In this document: positions 7,144-16,221 of the stretch, piece after piece
Position numbering within the stretch: position 1 is the first letter of the stretch
Layout: each line of letters opens with the position of its first letter
Source: an uncultured Ideonella sp.
Lineage (GTDB): Bacteria; Pseudomonadota; Gammaproteobacteria; Burkholderiales; Burkholderiaceae
Length of the DNA: 20,868 nucleotides
Assembly (NCBI GenBank): GCA_946479475.1
Contig: CAMLGG010000068.1
Location: forward strand, 1 to 20,868
Reading direction: 5' to 3'
Notes under the pieces: model-generated
Seen by the model: the letters and a program-made list of their open reading frames with translations, nothing else
Told to the model about the DNA's origin: nothing
The model's database searches: none
Translations under genes and position numbers: made by a program

Positions 7144-8118
7144 TTATCTATACCGCGCCGTGATAAGTTCTTCGCAGCGACCGGCGCGAACCTCGCTGAC
7201 AACCAGATTCGCCAGCGCCACCAGGGCCGCACGGTCTTCTGGCGTGGACTCGTACTGCACGATGGATTTCGCAGTGTTCTCAACATCGCAAAATCCATCC
7301 AATCCGCAAGGTCGAATTCCCTCCCACGCCGCCGCATTGCAGGGACTTCCCAACTGGCAGGCAGCCAGTTCAAGCGCCCCCATGAATCGAGCTCTGTTGC
7401 GATTTCCATAAGGCTGCCCAAACAGGGTTTCGCGCGTTCCGGCTACAAGAGTGGGAATTAAACTCCTCAGTATTTCCGGATTCTGTTTCGATGAGAGGAG
7501 CCACCCGCACAGACGCGAGTCCTCACCAACCGACAGCGCATCATTTCGGGCCGCCTCCAATTGCAGAGCTTCGATTTCAAGCAGTTTGCTGCCTCGGGCG
7601 GCGCCGTTACGCGCAATATCTGACAGATCATGTGCGGACTCGCCCTTGAATCCAGCACAATATTGACGCAGAACCGTGCGGGCTGCCTCGAACCTCTCTT
7701 GGTCTTCAGCTTGCACAGACATCTGATGGTCCAATTGGATGTTGATCAACGCGCAACGTTGAGCGGCGAAGTATCCAGCTTCAATGGACGCCGGATCAGT
7801 CGAGACCTTGGCAGCCTCGTAAAGCTTGTAGGCTTCGGTCTTCGCGAACTCGCTGTTCTTGAATTCCAAGACGACCGCGTCCTTGCCTCCTCGCGCGCGC
7901 TCGGAAGGAACATCACCCGAAATCGTCTGTTTCACGACGGGGGTGACAAGCGAGCGCGCTTCTGCAACTGCTCTCGGCGGGGTCAGAGCCTTGTTGACAA
8001 ACGCCAATCCCCCCGGAGACTTCCAGCTCGACTCATCGAACAGCCACAGCGAAGCCACAGCGACAAGAATGAGGCCAGTGATCCCAACGGCAACAGCTGC
8101 CCGCCGCTTCTTCTTCAT
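7144..8118 (-). CDS. Unrecognised single-pass membrane protein with conserved-looking Cys pattern
   Basis: The 324-residue protein begins MKKKRR followed by a strong hydrophobic helix (AAVAVGITGLILVAVASLWL, residues 7-26), giving an N-in membrane anchor or uncleaved signal. The rest is predicted helical and soluble, probably periplasmic. Cysteines are spread through the helical part (QRCALI, RQYCAG, RLCGW), with a denser C-terminal cluster: AACQLGSPC, then RPCGLDGFC about 10 residues later. A Cys-pair solenoid fold is a guess; I cannot name a family. G+C is far below the neighbours (one 60-base line is 45%, against 75% inside the kinase gene), suggesting acquisition by transfer. The Shine-Dalgarno is weak (GCGAGAA). 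It probably forms an operon with the small frame at 7125. Confidence 0.75.
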   Translation of the reverse strand: MKKKRRAAVAVGITGLILVAVASLWLFDESSWKSPGGLAFVNKALTPPRAVAEARSLVTPVVKQTISGDVPSERARGGKDAVVLEFKNSEFAKTEAYKLYEAAKVSTDPASIEAGYFAAQRCALINIQLDHQMSVQAEDQERFEAARTVLRQYCAGFKGESAHDLSDIARNGAARGSKLLEIEALQLEAARNDALSVGEDSRLCGWLLSSKQNPEILRSLIPTLVAGTRETLFGQPYGNRNRARFMGALELAACQLGSPCNAAAWEGIRPCGLDGFCDVENTAKSIVQYESTPEDRAALVALANLVVSEVRAGRCEELITARYR

Positions 8119-8157
8119 GGTTCTCGCGATCCCGATGGCACGGAGCTAACTATCTAG

Positions 8158-8171
8158 TTATGTAGACATAA
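8158..8171. promoter_or_regulatory. Inverted repeat, possible operator for the minus-strand gene
   Basis: TTATGT and ACATAA flank a 2-base centre (AG), an inverted repeat about 40 bases upstream of the start at 8118. On the minus strand TTGGGT, 17 bases, then TACATA could form a weak promoter (3 of 6 bases matching at each box) overlapping it. A regulator binding here could repress the gene; this is inference from position. Confidence 0.3.
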
Positions 8172-8200
8172 ACTGTAGCGCACCCAAAGCAATGCGCATC

Positions 8201-8232
8201 ACCACACCGCCTCGAGACCACACCGCCTCGAG
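8201..8232. repeat. Perfect 16-bp tandem duplication
   Basis: ACCACACCGCCTCGAG occurs twice head to tail with no mismatch (8201-8216 and 8217-8232) in the gap between the low-GC gene and trpS. A duplication this exact is likely recent, from slippage or a junction event at the island's edge. Confidence 0.85.
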
Positions 8233-8393
8233 ATGCGGCCCCGCCGCCCCTTGCCTTGGGAAGGGACGTGGGCCAGATTTGGCGTTGATGGACCGTCAGG
8301 TCAACGTGAACGGCGGCGGGAGAGATTCGGCACATGGCCTGGGGCATGCCGAATGACGAATATACGGTGTCGGTCGAAGGGCGCGAAAGCCGC

Positions 8394-8399
8394 GACAAT
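8394..8399 (+). promoter_or_regulatory. -10 box giving a probable leaderless trpS transcript
   Basis: GACAAT matches four of six bases of the -10 consensus, and exactly 6 bases separate it from the trpS ATG at 8406. Transcription would therefore start at or next to the start codon. No Shine-Dalgarno precedes the ATG. A clear -35 was not found. Confidence 0.45.
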
Positions 8400-8405
8400 C
8401 CGCCC

Positions 8406-9764
8406 ATGACCACCCGCGTCCTCACCGGCATCACCACCACCGGCATCCTGCACCTGGGCAACTACGTGGGCGCCATCCGGCCCTGCATCGTCGCGAGCCG
8501 GAAGCCCGACGTGGAGAGCTTCTTCTTCATGGCGGACTACCACGCGCTGATCAAGTGCGACGACCCGGATCGCATCGAGCGCTCCCGCCTGCAGATCGCC
8601 GCCACCTGGCTCGCTGCCGGCCTGGACCCGGCCCGCGTCACCTTCTACCGCCAGAGCGACATCCCCGAGATCCCCGAGCTGACCTGGCTGCTCACCTGCG
8701 TCACCAGCAAGGGCCAGATGAACCGCGCCCATGCCTACAAGGCCGCGGTGGATGCCAACCTGGCCGAAGGCGAGGATGCCGACGCCAACATCTCGATGGG
8801 CCTGTACAGCTACCCCATCCTGATGGCCGCCGACATCCTGATGTTCAATGCGCACGTCGTGCCGGTCGGCAAGGACCAGGTGCAGCACATCGAGATGGCG
8901 CGCGACGTGGCCCAGCGCTTCAACCACCTCTTCGGCAAACACGGCCCCCAGGCCGAGGGGAGCGATCCGGCCCGGGGCGGCCCGTCGCCGCATCCGCAGG
9001 AATTCTTCGTCCTGCCCGAAGCCCAGGTCGACGCCGAGATGGAGCTCCTGCCCGGCCTGGACGGCCGCAAGATGAGCAAGAGCTACGACAACGTGATCCC
9101 GCTGTTCGAGGGCGGTGCCAAGGCGCTGCGCGAGGCGATCGCCCGCATCGTGACCGACTCGAAGCTCCCCGGCGAACCGAAGGAGCCCGAAGGCAGCGCG
9201 CTGGTCACCATCTACGATGCCTTTGCCACGCCCGAGCAGCGGGCCGCCTTCCGCGCCGAGCTGCGCGCCGGCCTGGCCTGGGGCGAGGCCAAGCAGCGCC
9301 TGTTCGACCTGATCGACGCCGAGATCGGCCCGATGCGCTCCCGGTACGAAGCGCTGATGGCACACCCCGATCGCATCGAGGCGACGCTGCAGGAAGGCGC
9401 CGCCAAGGCGCGAGCCCTGGCCGCGCCGCTGATGGCCCGACTGCGCGAGGCGGTGGGCCTGCGCCGGTTCCAGGCGCTGAAGACGGAGGCCAGGGAAGCG
9501 GCCAAGGCCAGGCCCGCCCTGCCGGTCTTCAAGCAGTACCGCGAGTCCGACGGCCGCTTCTACTTCAAGCTCAGCGCCGCCGACGGCCGCGTGCTGCTGC
9601 AAAGCCGCGGCTTCGAAGGCGGTCGCGAGGCCGGCGAGTGGGTCAAGCGGCTGAAGAACGAAGGCGCCGGTGCCCTGGCCGGCGCGCCGGTGGAACGTGG
9701 CGAAGGCGTGAGCGAGTCCGACGTCGCGCAAGCCTTGTCGGCGCTGCTGGCCGCGGCCGAGTAA
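8406..9764 (+). CDS. trpS: Tryptophanyl-tRNA synthetase with C-terminal extension
   Basis: This class I synthetase charges tRNA-Trp with tryptophan in the cytoplasm. The HIGH-type motif is HLGN (residues 16-19, within [16 protein letters not shown]) and KMSKS is at 222-226 ([10 protein letters not shown]). [18 protein letters not shown] and [14 protein letters not shown] are the usual TrpS core blocks. At 452 residues it exceeds the common 330-350. The extra part (about 375-425; [20 protein letters not shown], then [10 protein letters not shown]) resembles a DUF1508/YegP-like small beta domain. I chose the ATG at 8406 because similarity starts there and because of the -10 box 6 bases upstream; an open frame from 8334 looks non-coding. 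The next gene starts 17 bases after the stop. Confidence 0.95.
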   Translation: MTTRVLTGITTTGILHLGNYVGAIRPCIVASRKPDVESFFFMADYHALIKCDDPDRIERSRLQIAATWLAAGLDPARVTFYRQSDIPEIPELTWLLTCVTSKGQMNRAHAYKAAVDANLAEGEDADANISMGLYSYPILMAADILMFNAHVVPVGKDQVQHIEMARDVAQRFNHLFGKHGPQAEGSDPARGGPSPHPQEFFVLPEAQVDAEMELLPGLDGRKMSKSYDNVIPLFEGGAKALREAIARIVTDSKLPGEPKEPEGSALVTIYDAFATPEQRAAFRAELRAGLAWGEAKQRLFDLIDAEIGPMRSRYEALMAHPDRIEATLQEGAAKARALAAPLMARLREAVGLRRFQALKTEAREAAKARPALPVFKQYRESDGRFYFKLSAADGRVLLQSRGFEGGREAGEWVKRLKNEGAGALAGAPVERGEGVSESDVAQALSALLAAAE

Positions 9765-9781
9765 GGACGCCGTCCCCGCAC

Positions 9782-10531
9782 ATGCCGGCAACCCTGGCCC
9801 TGTCGACGCTGCTGGCGGCGGCAGCCGGCGGTGCCTGGTGGCTTTGGAGGCGGCAGGTGGCCTACCGGCGCGAGGCCTTCATCCGCGAGGCGCCCCTGCC
9901 GCGGGGCCTGTACGAGAAGCTTCGCCAGCGCCGTCCCGAGCTGAGCCTCAAGGACTGCCAGCTCGTCGGCAACGGCCTGCGGCAGTTCTTCCTGGCCTAC
10001 CTGAAGAGCGGCCGGCGCTACGTCTCGATGCCCTCTCAGGTGGTGGACGAGCTCTGGCACGAGTTCATCCTCCACACCCGCCACTACGAAGCCTTCTGTC
10101 GCCGGGCCTTCGGCGGCTTTCTCCATCACACGCCCGCCGTCGTGCTGCAGCGGCGCCCCGGGCAGGCCAACGCCGGCCTGCGCCGCTGCTGGTGGCATGC
10201 CTGCCTGGAGGAGCATCTGAACCCCCGCCGGCCGACCAGGCTGCCGCTGCTGTTCGCCCTCGATGCGAAGCTCGGCATCGCGGGGGGCTTCCAGTACGTG
10301 CTGGACTGCCAGCGCGTCAGGCGTGAAGGCGCCGATGGCTCCACGGTCGTCTACTGCGGCGGCGACTTCGACAGCCCCGCCTTCGACGGCGGCACCGAGG
10401 GCTTCGGCGATGGCGGCGGCTGGAGCGAAGGTGGCACCGGCCACGGCGACGGGCATGGCGGCGGCCACGGCGGGGATGGCGGCGACGGTGGCGGCAGCAG
10501 CTGCGGAGGCGGCGGCTGCGGTGGCGACTGA
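9782..10531 (+). CDS. Membrane-anchored glycine-rich-domain protein with Cys/Gly tail
   Basis: The 249-residue product has an N-terminal membrane helix (about residues 4-22, ending WWLWRR). A conserved core follows with VVDELWHEFILHTRHYEAFC (starting at residue 87) and FGGFLHHTPAV. This resembles the block in plant GRDP (glycine-rich domain protein) relatives, where Trp-His and a following Cys are conserved. From about residue 192 it becomes a low-complexity tail of Gly with Asp, His and Ser, ending SSCGGGGCGGD. The tail could bind metal or be a surface/secretion element; its function is unknown. AAGGAC just after the trpS stop may serve as ribosome-binding site, so it likely shares the trpS transcript. 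Confidence 0.75.
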   Translation: MPATLALSTLLAAAAGGAWWLWRRQVAYRREAFIREAPLPRGLYEKLRQRRPELSLKDCQLVGNGLRQFFLAYLKSGRRYVSMPSQVVDELWHEFILHTRHYEAFCRRAFGGFLHHTPAVVLQRRPGQANAGLRRCWWHACLEEHLNPRRPTRLPLLFALDAKLGIAGGFQYVLDCQRVRREGADGSTVVYCGGDFDSPAFDGGTEGFGDGGGWSEGGTGHGDGHGGGHGGDGGDGGGSSCGGGGCGGD

Positions 10532-10534
10532 ACC

Positions 10535-10592
10535 CGGCCGGAACGGCCGCTCAGCAATCCGTTGAGTTACGCCGCGCCGGGCCTGTCCGGCG
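10535..10592 (+). terminator. Two GC-rich stem-loops after the glycine-rich gene
   Basis: CGGCCG-GAA-CGGCCG (10535-10549) begins 4 bases after the stop. CGCCGG / CCGGCG (10575-10580 / 10587-10592, loop GCCTGT) follows. Neither has a T-run, so a Rho-assisted or stabilising role is as likely as intrinsic termination. Confidence 0.35.
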
Positions 10593-10627
10593 TGACTTCG
10601 TTCGCCGTTCGCCGGGTGAGCCCTCCC

Positions 10628-10633
10628 GATAAT
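10628..10633 (+). promoter_or_regulatory. Possible -10 box for the DUF805 gene
   Basis: GATAAT matches five of six consensus bases and lies about 50 bases upstream of the ATG at 10683. This gives a leader of about 40 bases with a usable ribosome-binding site (GAGGAGGG). No good -35 was seen. Confidence 0.35.
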
Positions 10634-10682
10634 GCGCCGCGATCGAACACAAGGTCGACGGCGCGAGGAGGGGGCGCACGCG

Positions 10683-11963
10683 ATGGAGCGAACGGTTCAG
10701 CTGATTTTTGCCGGCGAGGTGCTGGAGGGCTTCTCGGCGGCTGAGGTGCGGCGGCGCATGGGCGAGCTGTTCAAGCTCGACGAGGCGAAGCTGGCCGCCA
10801 TGTTCTCGGGCAGCCAGGTGGTGATCAAGCGCGGGCTCAGCCCCGAGCTGGCGCGCCACTGGATCGCCCAGTTCCAGGCCATGGGGGCGCGGCTGCACGC
10901 GCAGGAGGTGATGGCCTCGGCGCCGGCCCTCGCCCCACGGGCGGTCGCCGCCGCGCCGCGCGACCCGCTCGCGCCGATGCCGGCGCCGATCGCGGTCAAC
11001 ACGCTGCCGCCCACGGAGGAGATCACCTGCCCGAACTGCGGTGAGCGCCAGCCCAAGCGGATCCTTTGCCGCTCCTGCACGACCGACATGCCGCGGGCGA
11101 TCGCGGCGCGCGAGGAAGATGCAGCGGCCGAGCGGGCGCTCCGGCGCGAGGAGGCGCTGGCGCGGCGCGGCGTTCGACCGGCCGCCGGCGCGTCGTCCCG
11201 GCATGCCTCGGCCTCGTTCGAAGCCGGCGAGGACGCGCCGCTGTTCGGCCTGTCGTTCAGCGGCCGCACCAACCGCATGCGCCATCTGCTCGGCGGCCTG
11301 CTGAACCTGACGCTGCTGGTGTGGATCCTCATCTTCGTCGGCCTCGCGCCGGGCCGGCTGACCGGCATGATGCTGATCCTCGGACTGGCCTTCTCGACGG
11401 TCTGGGGCTGCCGCCTGACGGCCACCCGGCTGCACGACACCGGGCACAGCGCGTGGTGGCTGCTGCTGCTGTTCGTGCCCTGGCTCAACGGCATCTTCGG
11501 CCTGGTGCTGCTGTTGTGGCCCGGCGAGGACGGTGACAACGAGCACGGCTCGCCCCCGGCAGGCGACGACTCGATCCCGGCGGTCGGCGCGCTGGTCGTT
11601 CTGTGCCTCAGCATGGCCCTGGGCTGGAGCCTCGTCTCTTCGGCGGTCCAGCGGCAGTTCGCGGAGTTCCGCGACTCTGCACAGGCCGAGGAGCAGGCCG
11701 AAGCCGAAGAGCCCGCCTTGCCGGCGGCCGAGTTGCAGCGCGTGTTGCACAGCGATGCCGCGGTGGGCGAGTTCCAGCGCTACATGGGCGCGCCGGGCCA
11801 CCGCGCGTTCGCCGTGTCCAACGGCGGCGCCTGGGGCTGGCACGCCGGCGCAGCGCGCCCGGACCAGGCGGCCGAGACGGCCCTGGCCGACTGCGAGCGC
11901 CGCCGCCCGCCCTACACCGGCGGCTGCCGGGTGGTGCACATGAACGACCAGTGGGCGTACTGA
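10683..11963 (+). CDS. Multi-domain DUF805 membrane protein with zinc ribbon and DUF4189-like end
   Basis: This 426-residue protein joins several modules. Residues 1-75 form a small alpha/beta domain (VQLIFAGEVLEGFSAAEVRR, FKLDEAKLAAMFSGSQVVIK). A zinc ribbon follows (Cys116, 119, 129 and 132; CPNCG...CRSC). DUF805 begins near residue 187 (LFGLSFSGRTNRMRHLLGG, RLHDTGHSAWWLLLLFVPW) with three membrane helices, and a fourth lies near residue 300. The C-terminal 60 residues (HRAFAVSNGGAWGW, then spaced Cys) resemble DUF4189. DUF805 proteins are inner-membrane proteins of unknown role. The ATG at 10683 is preceded by GAGGAGGG; an upstream in-frame ATG at 10632 would put that sequence inside the gene and is less likely. 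Confidence 0.82.
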   Translation: MERTVQLIFAGEVLEGFSAAEVRRRMGELFKLDEAKLAAMFSGSQVVIKRGLSPELARHWIAQFQAMGARLHAQEVMASAPALAPRAVAAAPRDPLAPMPAPIAVNTLPPTEEITCPNCGERQPKRILCRSCTTDMPRAIAAREEDAAAERALRREEALARRGVRPAAGASSRHASASFEAGEDAPLFGLSFSGRTNRMRHLLGGLLNLTLLVWILIFVGLAPGRLTGMMLILGLAFSTVWGCRLTATRLHDTGHSAWWLLLLFVPWLNGIFGLVLLLWPGEDGDNEHGSPPAGDDSIPAVGALVVLCLSMALGWSLVSSAVQRQFAEFRDSAQAEEQAEAEEPALPAAELQRVLHSDAAVGEFQRYMGAPGHRAFAVSNGGAWGWHAGAARPDQAAETALADCERRRPPYTGGCRVVHMNDQWAY

Positions 11964-11984
11964 GCCTCGCGGCGGTCGCGGGCC

Positions 11985-12761
11985 TCAGAACGCGTACTGC
12001 ACCCGCAGCGTGAACATCCGGGAGCGGCTGTTGTAGACGCGGCCCAGCAGCACAGCTGCCTGGTAGAGCAGCTTGCGGCTGGCGCTGTCGCCGTGGCCGA
12101 GGTCGATGTGGCCGAACAGTGCCGGGCCGGCGCGGTGGGACTGGTGGCTGGCGTCGTTCCAGCGGTCCCAGCGGCCCAGCTCGCCGAAGCCCTGCAGGCC
12201 GAAGTCCATCCACGGATGCCAGTGGTGGCGGACCTGCCACTGGTACTTCAGCCGGGTCGGGCGCGCGTCCTCGCCGCCATCGAAGCTGCGGTCGAAGAAG
12301 AGATTGGCGTTGAGCTGCGTGCGGCCCACGTCGGTCTGCAGCGCGGGGCCGTACTCGAGCGAATAGTGTCCGCCGTATCCCGACTCGCGCACGAGCATGG
12401 CGTGCACCGCCACGTCGACCGGCCACTCGCCCTGGGTCAGCAGGACCTCGTTCTGCCAGCTGAGGTTGCTCGGCACGAGGTCCCAGTTCGAGGTGCCGAT
12501 GGTGCTGTAGAGCAGCTCGGTGTACCAGCGGCTGTTGACGCCGTAGCCGAGGCCGACTTCAGGCCAGATGCTTTCCGGCTCGCCACTGGACTTGACGCTC
12601 CAGTAGCGCAGATCGACCGATCGCTGGCCGGCGTTGTCGTAGGCCGTGACCACGTAGTAGCCGGGGTCGGCGTAGGCGGTGGCGCACAGCCCGAACCAGG
12701 CCGACAGCAAGCCCAGTGCGAGCCACACCACGCGGGCGGTGAGCGGGCAGGCTCGGCGCAC
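11985..12761 (-). CDS. Exported beta-barrel-like protein, function unknown
   Basis: The 258-residue product starts with a signal peptide (VRRACPLTARVVWLALGLLS, cleavage probably after AYA). Alternating aromatic/hydrophobic strands follow (SVDLRYWSVKS, RWYTELLYSTIG, WMDFGLQGFGELG), and it ends RVQYAF. A terminal Phe on an amphipathic strand is the usual signal for outer-membrane barrel assembly, so an outer-membrane location is inferred. I do not recognise the family. I chose the GTG at 12761 because GGAG lies 6 bases before it and the signal peptide then has normal length; an ATG at 12785 adds 8 residues and has no Shine-Dalgarno. It converges on the DUF805 gene with a 21-base gap. Confidence 0.78.
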   Translation of the reverse strand: MRRACPLTARVVWLALGLLSAWFGLCATAYADPGYYVVTAYDNAGQRSVDLRYWSVKSSGEPESIWPEVGLGYGVNSRWYTELLYSTIGTSNWDLVPSNLSWQNEVLLTQGEWPVDVAVHAMLVRESGYGGHYSLEYGPALQTDVGRTQLNANLFFDRSFDGGEDARPTRLKYQWQVRHHWHPWMDFGLQGFGELGRWDRWNDASHQSHRAGPALFGHIDLGHGDSASRKLLYQAAVLLGRVYNSRSRMFTLRVQYAF

Positions 12762-12834
12762 GGGGTTCTCCAGATGGCCGCCCATCGCGGCCCTGGCAGC
12801 CAGTCTGGCGTCTTGCGCAGACGGCGAAGCCCCG

Positions 12835-12873
12835 AAAACGGCGGCGAACGCCCGCCTGAACGATCGCTCAGGC
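12835..12873 (-). terminator. Probable terminator after the Gfo/Idh gene
   Basis: On the minus strand, just after the TAG at 12875, GCCTGA/TCAGGC form a stem (12868-12873 with 12854-12859). A second GGCGGGC/GCCGCC stem then leads into TTTT (12835-12838). Hairpin plus short T-run directly after a stop fits an intrinsic terminator, although the T-run is short. Confidence 0.45.
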
Positions 12874-12874
12874 G

Positions 12875-13918
12875 CTAGTCGAAGGGATAGCGCACGCCCA
12901 GGTGCTCGCGGATCGTGTCCATCCAGCCCGCCACGGCCAGGGTGTCGGCATGCGGGATCACCGGGCTTTCGACGAGGCCCGCGCGGGCGCAGTGCATGGC
13001 CTCCTCGATCTCGCCCTCGAAGCCGTTGATGGCGAAGGGCGCCTGCACCACCTCGACGGGCGCGCCGGAGCGCCATAGCTGCACCTCGGTCGGCTGCCAG
13101 AACTCGCGCGGCACGATGATGTGGCCGTGCTCGCCCGCCAGGCGCAGGCTGTTGTCGCCCGCGCCGTCGGTGCCGCAGGTGAACTGCGAGACGATGCCCC
13201 CGGGGAAGCCGAGCATGCCCCAGACGCGGGCGTCGACGCCGGTGGGGGCCAGCCCGCCCAGGACGTGCAGGCTCTCGGGCTCGGGGCAGGCGCCCCCCAG
13301 CGAGCGGCCGATCAGCCACTGGGTCATCGAAAGGTTGTAGACGCCCAGGTCGAGCAGGGCACCACCGGCCAGGGCCGGGTCGTACATGCGGCTGGAGGCG
13401 TCGAAGGGGACGCGAAAGCTGAAGCTCGACTGCAGGCCGCGCACCGCGCCTATCGCGCCTTCGTCGAGCCACCGGCCCACCTGTGCGTAGGCCGGCAGGA
13501 AGCGGGTCCACAGCGCCTCCATCAGCAGCACGCCCCGCTGCCGCGCAAGCTCGATCAGCGGCCGCGCGACCGCGGCGCTCGTCACCAGCGGCTTTTCGCA
13601 GAGCACCGCCTTGCCGGCCTCCAGCGCAGCCCGGATGGCCCCGGCGTGGAACGCATGCGGCGTGGCGATGTAGACGCCCTCGACATCCGGCCGGGCGAGC
13701 GCGGCGGCGAGGTCGGTCGTCGCATCGATGGACGGCCTGCCCGGGCCGGACCAGGTCTGGGCGAACTGCCGGGCCCGGCCGAGGTCACGGCCCTGCACGA
13801 CCACGAGCCGGGCCCCTGGCAGGCTGTCCACCGCCTGCGCGAAGCGCTGGGCGATGCCGCCGGGGCCGACGAGCGCCCAGCCGAAAGGCTGGGAAGGCGA
13901 GACGGAGGGCTTGGTCAT
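12875..13918 (-). CDS. Gfo/Idh/MocA family NAD(P)-dependent oxidoreductase
   Basis: The 347-residue protein has an N-terminal Rossmann fold (GWALVGPGGIAQRFAQAV, residues 12-30) and the family motif CEKPL with the catalytic-region Lys in EKP. MEALWTRFLPAY and GGALLDLGVYNLSMTQWLIG then match the trans-1,2-dihydrobenzene-1,2-diol dehydrogenase-like branch. Family members oxidise or reduce sugars, inositols or diols with NAD(P); the substrate here cannot be read from sequence. The ATG at 13918 has a -10 box (CATAAT) ending 6 bases before it and no Shine-Dalgarno. No sugar-transport or catabolic neighbours are present, so context does not refine the call. Confidence 0.9.
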   Translation of the reverse strand: MTKPSVSPSQPFGWALVGPGGIAQRFAQAVDSLPGARLVVVQGRDLGRARQFAQTWSGPGRPSIDATTDLAAALARPDVEGVYIATPHAFHAGAIRAALEAGKAVLCEKPLVTSAAVARPLIELARQRGVLLMEALWTRFLPAYAQVGRWLDEGAIGAVRGLQSSFSFRVPFDASSRMYDPALAGGALLDLGVYNLSMTQWLIGRSLGGACPEPESLHVLGGLAPTGVDARVWGMLGFPGGIVSQFTCGTDGAGDNSLRLAGEHGHIIVPREFWQPTEVQLWRSGAPVEVVQAPFAINGFEGEIEEAMHCARAGLVESPVIPHADTLAVAGWMDTIREHLGVRYPFD

Positions 13919-13924
13919 CGGCCG

Positions 13925-13930
13925 ATTATG
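13925..13930 (-). promoter_or_regulatory. -10 box giving a probable leaderless Gfo/Idh transcript
   Basis: CATAAT (read on the minus strand) matches five of six consensus bases. Exactly 6 bases separate it from the ATG at 13918, the same spacing as at trpS. No Shine-Dalgarno is present. Confidence 0.5.
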
Positions 13931-14013
13931 GGTTCGTACCCCGGCGTAACCGGCGCCGTGAGTGCCCTTCTGCCGACGGCCGGTTCAACGCGCCGGCCCC
14001 CTAGAAAGCCGCT

Positions 14014-14043
14014 ATCGCGCCACCGCGGCGCGATGCTAGTTTT
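14014..14043 (+). terminator. Terminator-like hairpin upstream of the PPC-like gene
   Basis: ATCGCGCC pairs perfectly with GGCGCGAT (14014-14021 / 14027-14034, loop ACCGC), followed by GCTAG and TTTT (14040-14043). A GGCCGG/CCGGCC stem precedes it. There is no plus-strand gene just upstream, so it would end a short leader or small RNA started after 13931, or act as an attenuator for the gene at 14105. Confidence 0.35.
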
Positions 14044-14104
14044 CGCCCGCGCCGGCCCGCCGGGCTGACGTCACTCTCGTCCTATCCACCCGAGGAGCGA
14101 CAGC

Positions 14105-14641
14105 ATGAGAATCGTCTTGACCCTGATCGGCGCGGCCCTGTTGAGCACCAGCGCGATGGCCGCGGGCTACAAGGAAAGCAAGTCCGGCGACTTGTCCGAC
14201 GACGGCCTGAATCCCGATCGGGTCAAGCTGGTGGTCGGCGACAACATCATCGATGGCGACTACGGCAACAACGGCGGCATCGACCGCGACTACTTCTGGG
14301 TCAAGATCGCGGACGGCCAGCAGTTGTCGGCGATCGTGCTGGACCCGAAAACGCAGGTCGGCGGCTTCTTCTCGTTCATCGGCGTGCAGAAGGGCAAGAA
14401 GGTCACCGTGGACCCGAACGGCGGTTCGCCCGAGGGCCTGCTCGGCTGGACGCACTACGGCACCAGCGACGAAGGCACCGACATCCTGCCGGCGATCTGC
14501 CAAGGCGATGGCGCCAAGGGCTGCACGCCGCCGCTGGGGCCGGGCAGCTACGCGTTCTGGGTGCAGGAGACCGGCACCTGCGCGTGCCACTACCGGTTCA
14601 TCTTCAAGGTGACGGCGGCCGCCGAAGCGAAGCCGGACTGA
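14105..14641 (+). CDS. Secreted protein with pre-peptidase C-terminal (PPC)-like domain
   Basis: The 178-residue product has a signal peptide (MRIVLTLIGAALLSTSAMA, cleavage before AGYKES) and a single mature domain. SGDLSDDGLNPDRVKLVVGD, DRDYFWVKI, GQQLSAIVL and FSFIGVQKGK form the pattern I associate with PPC-like beta-sandwich domains in secreted and PEP-CTERM proteins. No PEP-CTERM anchor is present; it ends TAAAEAKPD. Three Cys are clustered near the end (TGTCACHYRF plus CQGDGAKGC). GAGGAG at 14092-14097 is a good ribosome-binding site. It converges on glpK with only 2 bases between stop codons. Its role is unknown, probably periplasmic or extracellular binding. Confidence 0.75.
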   Translation: MRIVLTLIGAALLSTSAMAAGYKESKSGDLSDDGLNPDRVKLVVGDNIIDGDYGNNGGIDRDYFWVKIADGQQLSAIVLDPKTQVGGFFSFIGVQKGKKVTVDPNGGSPEGLLGWTHYGTSDEGTDILPAICQGDGAKGCTPPLGPGSYAFWVQETGTCACHYRFIFKVTAAAEAKPD

Positions 14642-14643
14642 GC

Positions 14644-16217
<1,574 letters not shown>

Positions 16218-16221
<4 letters not shown>

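Noticed and set aside
8233..8405. A T-box or trp attenuator before trpS.
   Set aside because: No T-box conserved sequence, Trp-codon leader peptide or terminator/antiterminator pair is visible. The -10 box 6 bases before the ATG implies no leader at all.
8301..9791. A 496-codon minus-strand frame over trpS.
   Set aside because: It is a shadow of trpS, whose HIGH and KMSKS motifs are unambiguous.
14066..14073. The perfect palindrome TGACGTCA upstream of the PPC-like gene.
   Set aside because: Eight-base palindromes are expected by chance in a window this size, and no second copy or matching regulator was found.
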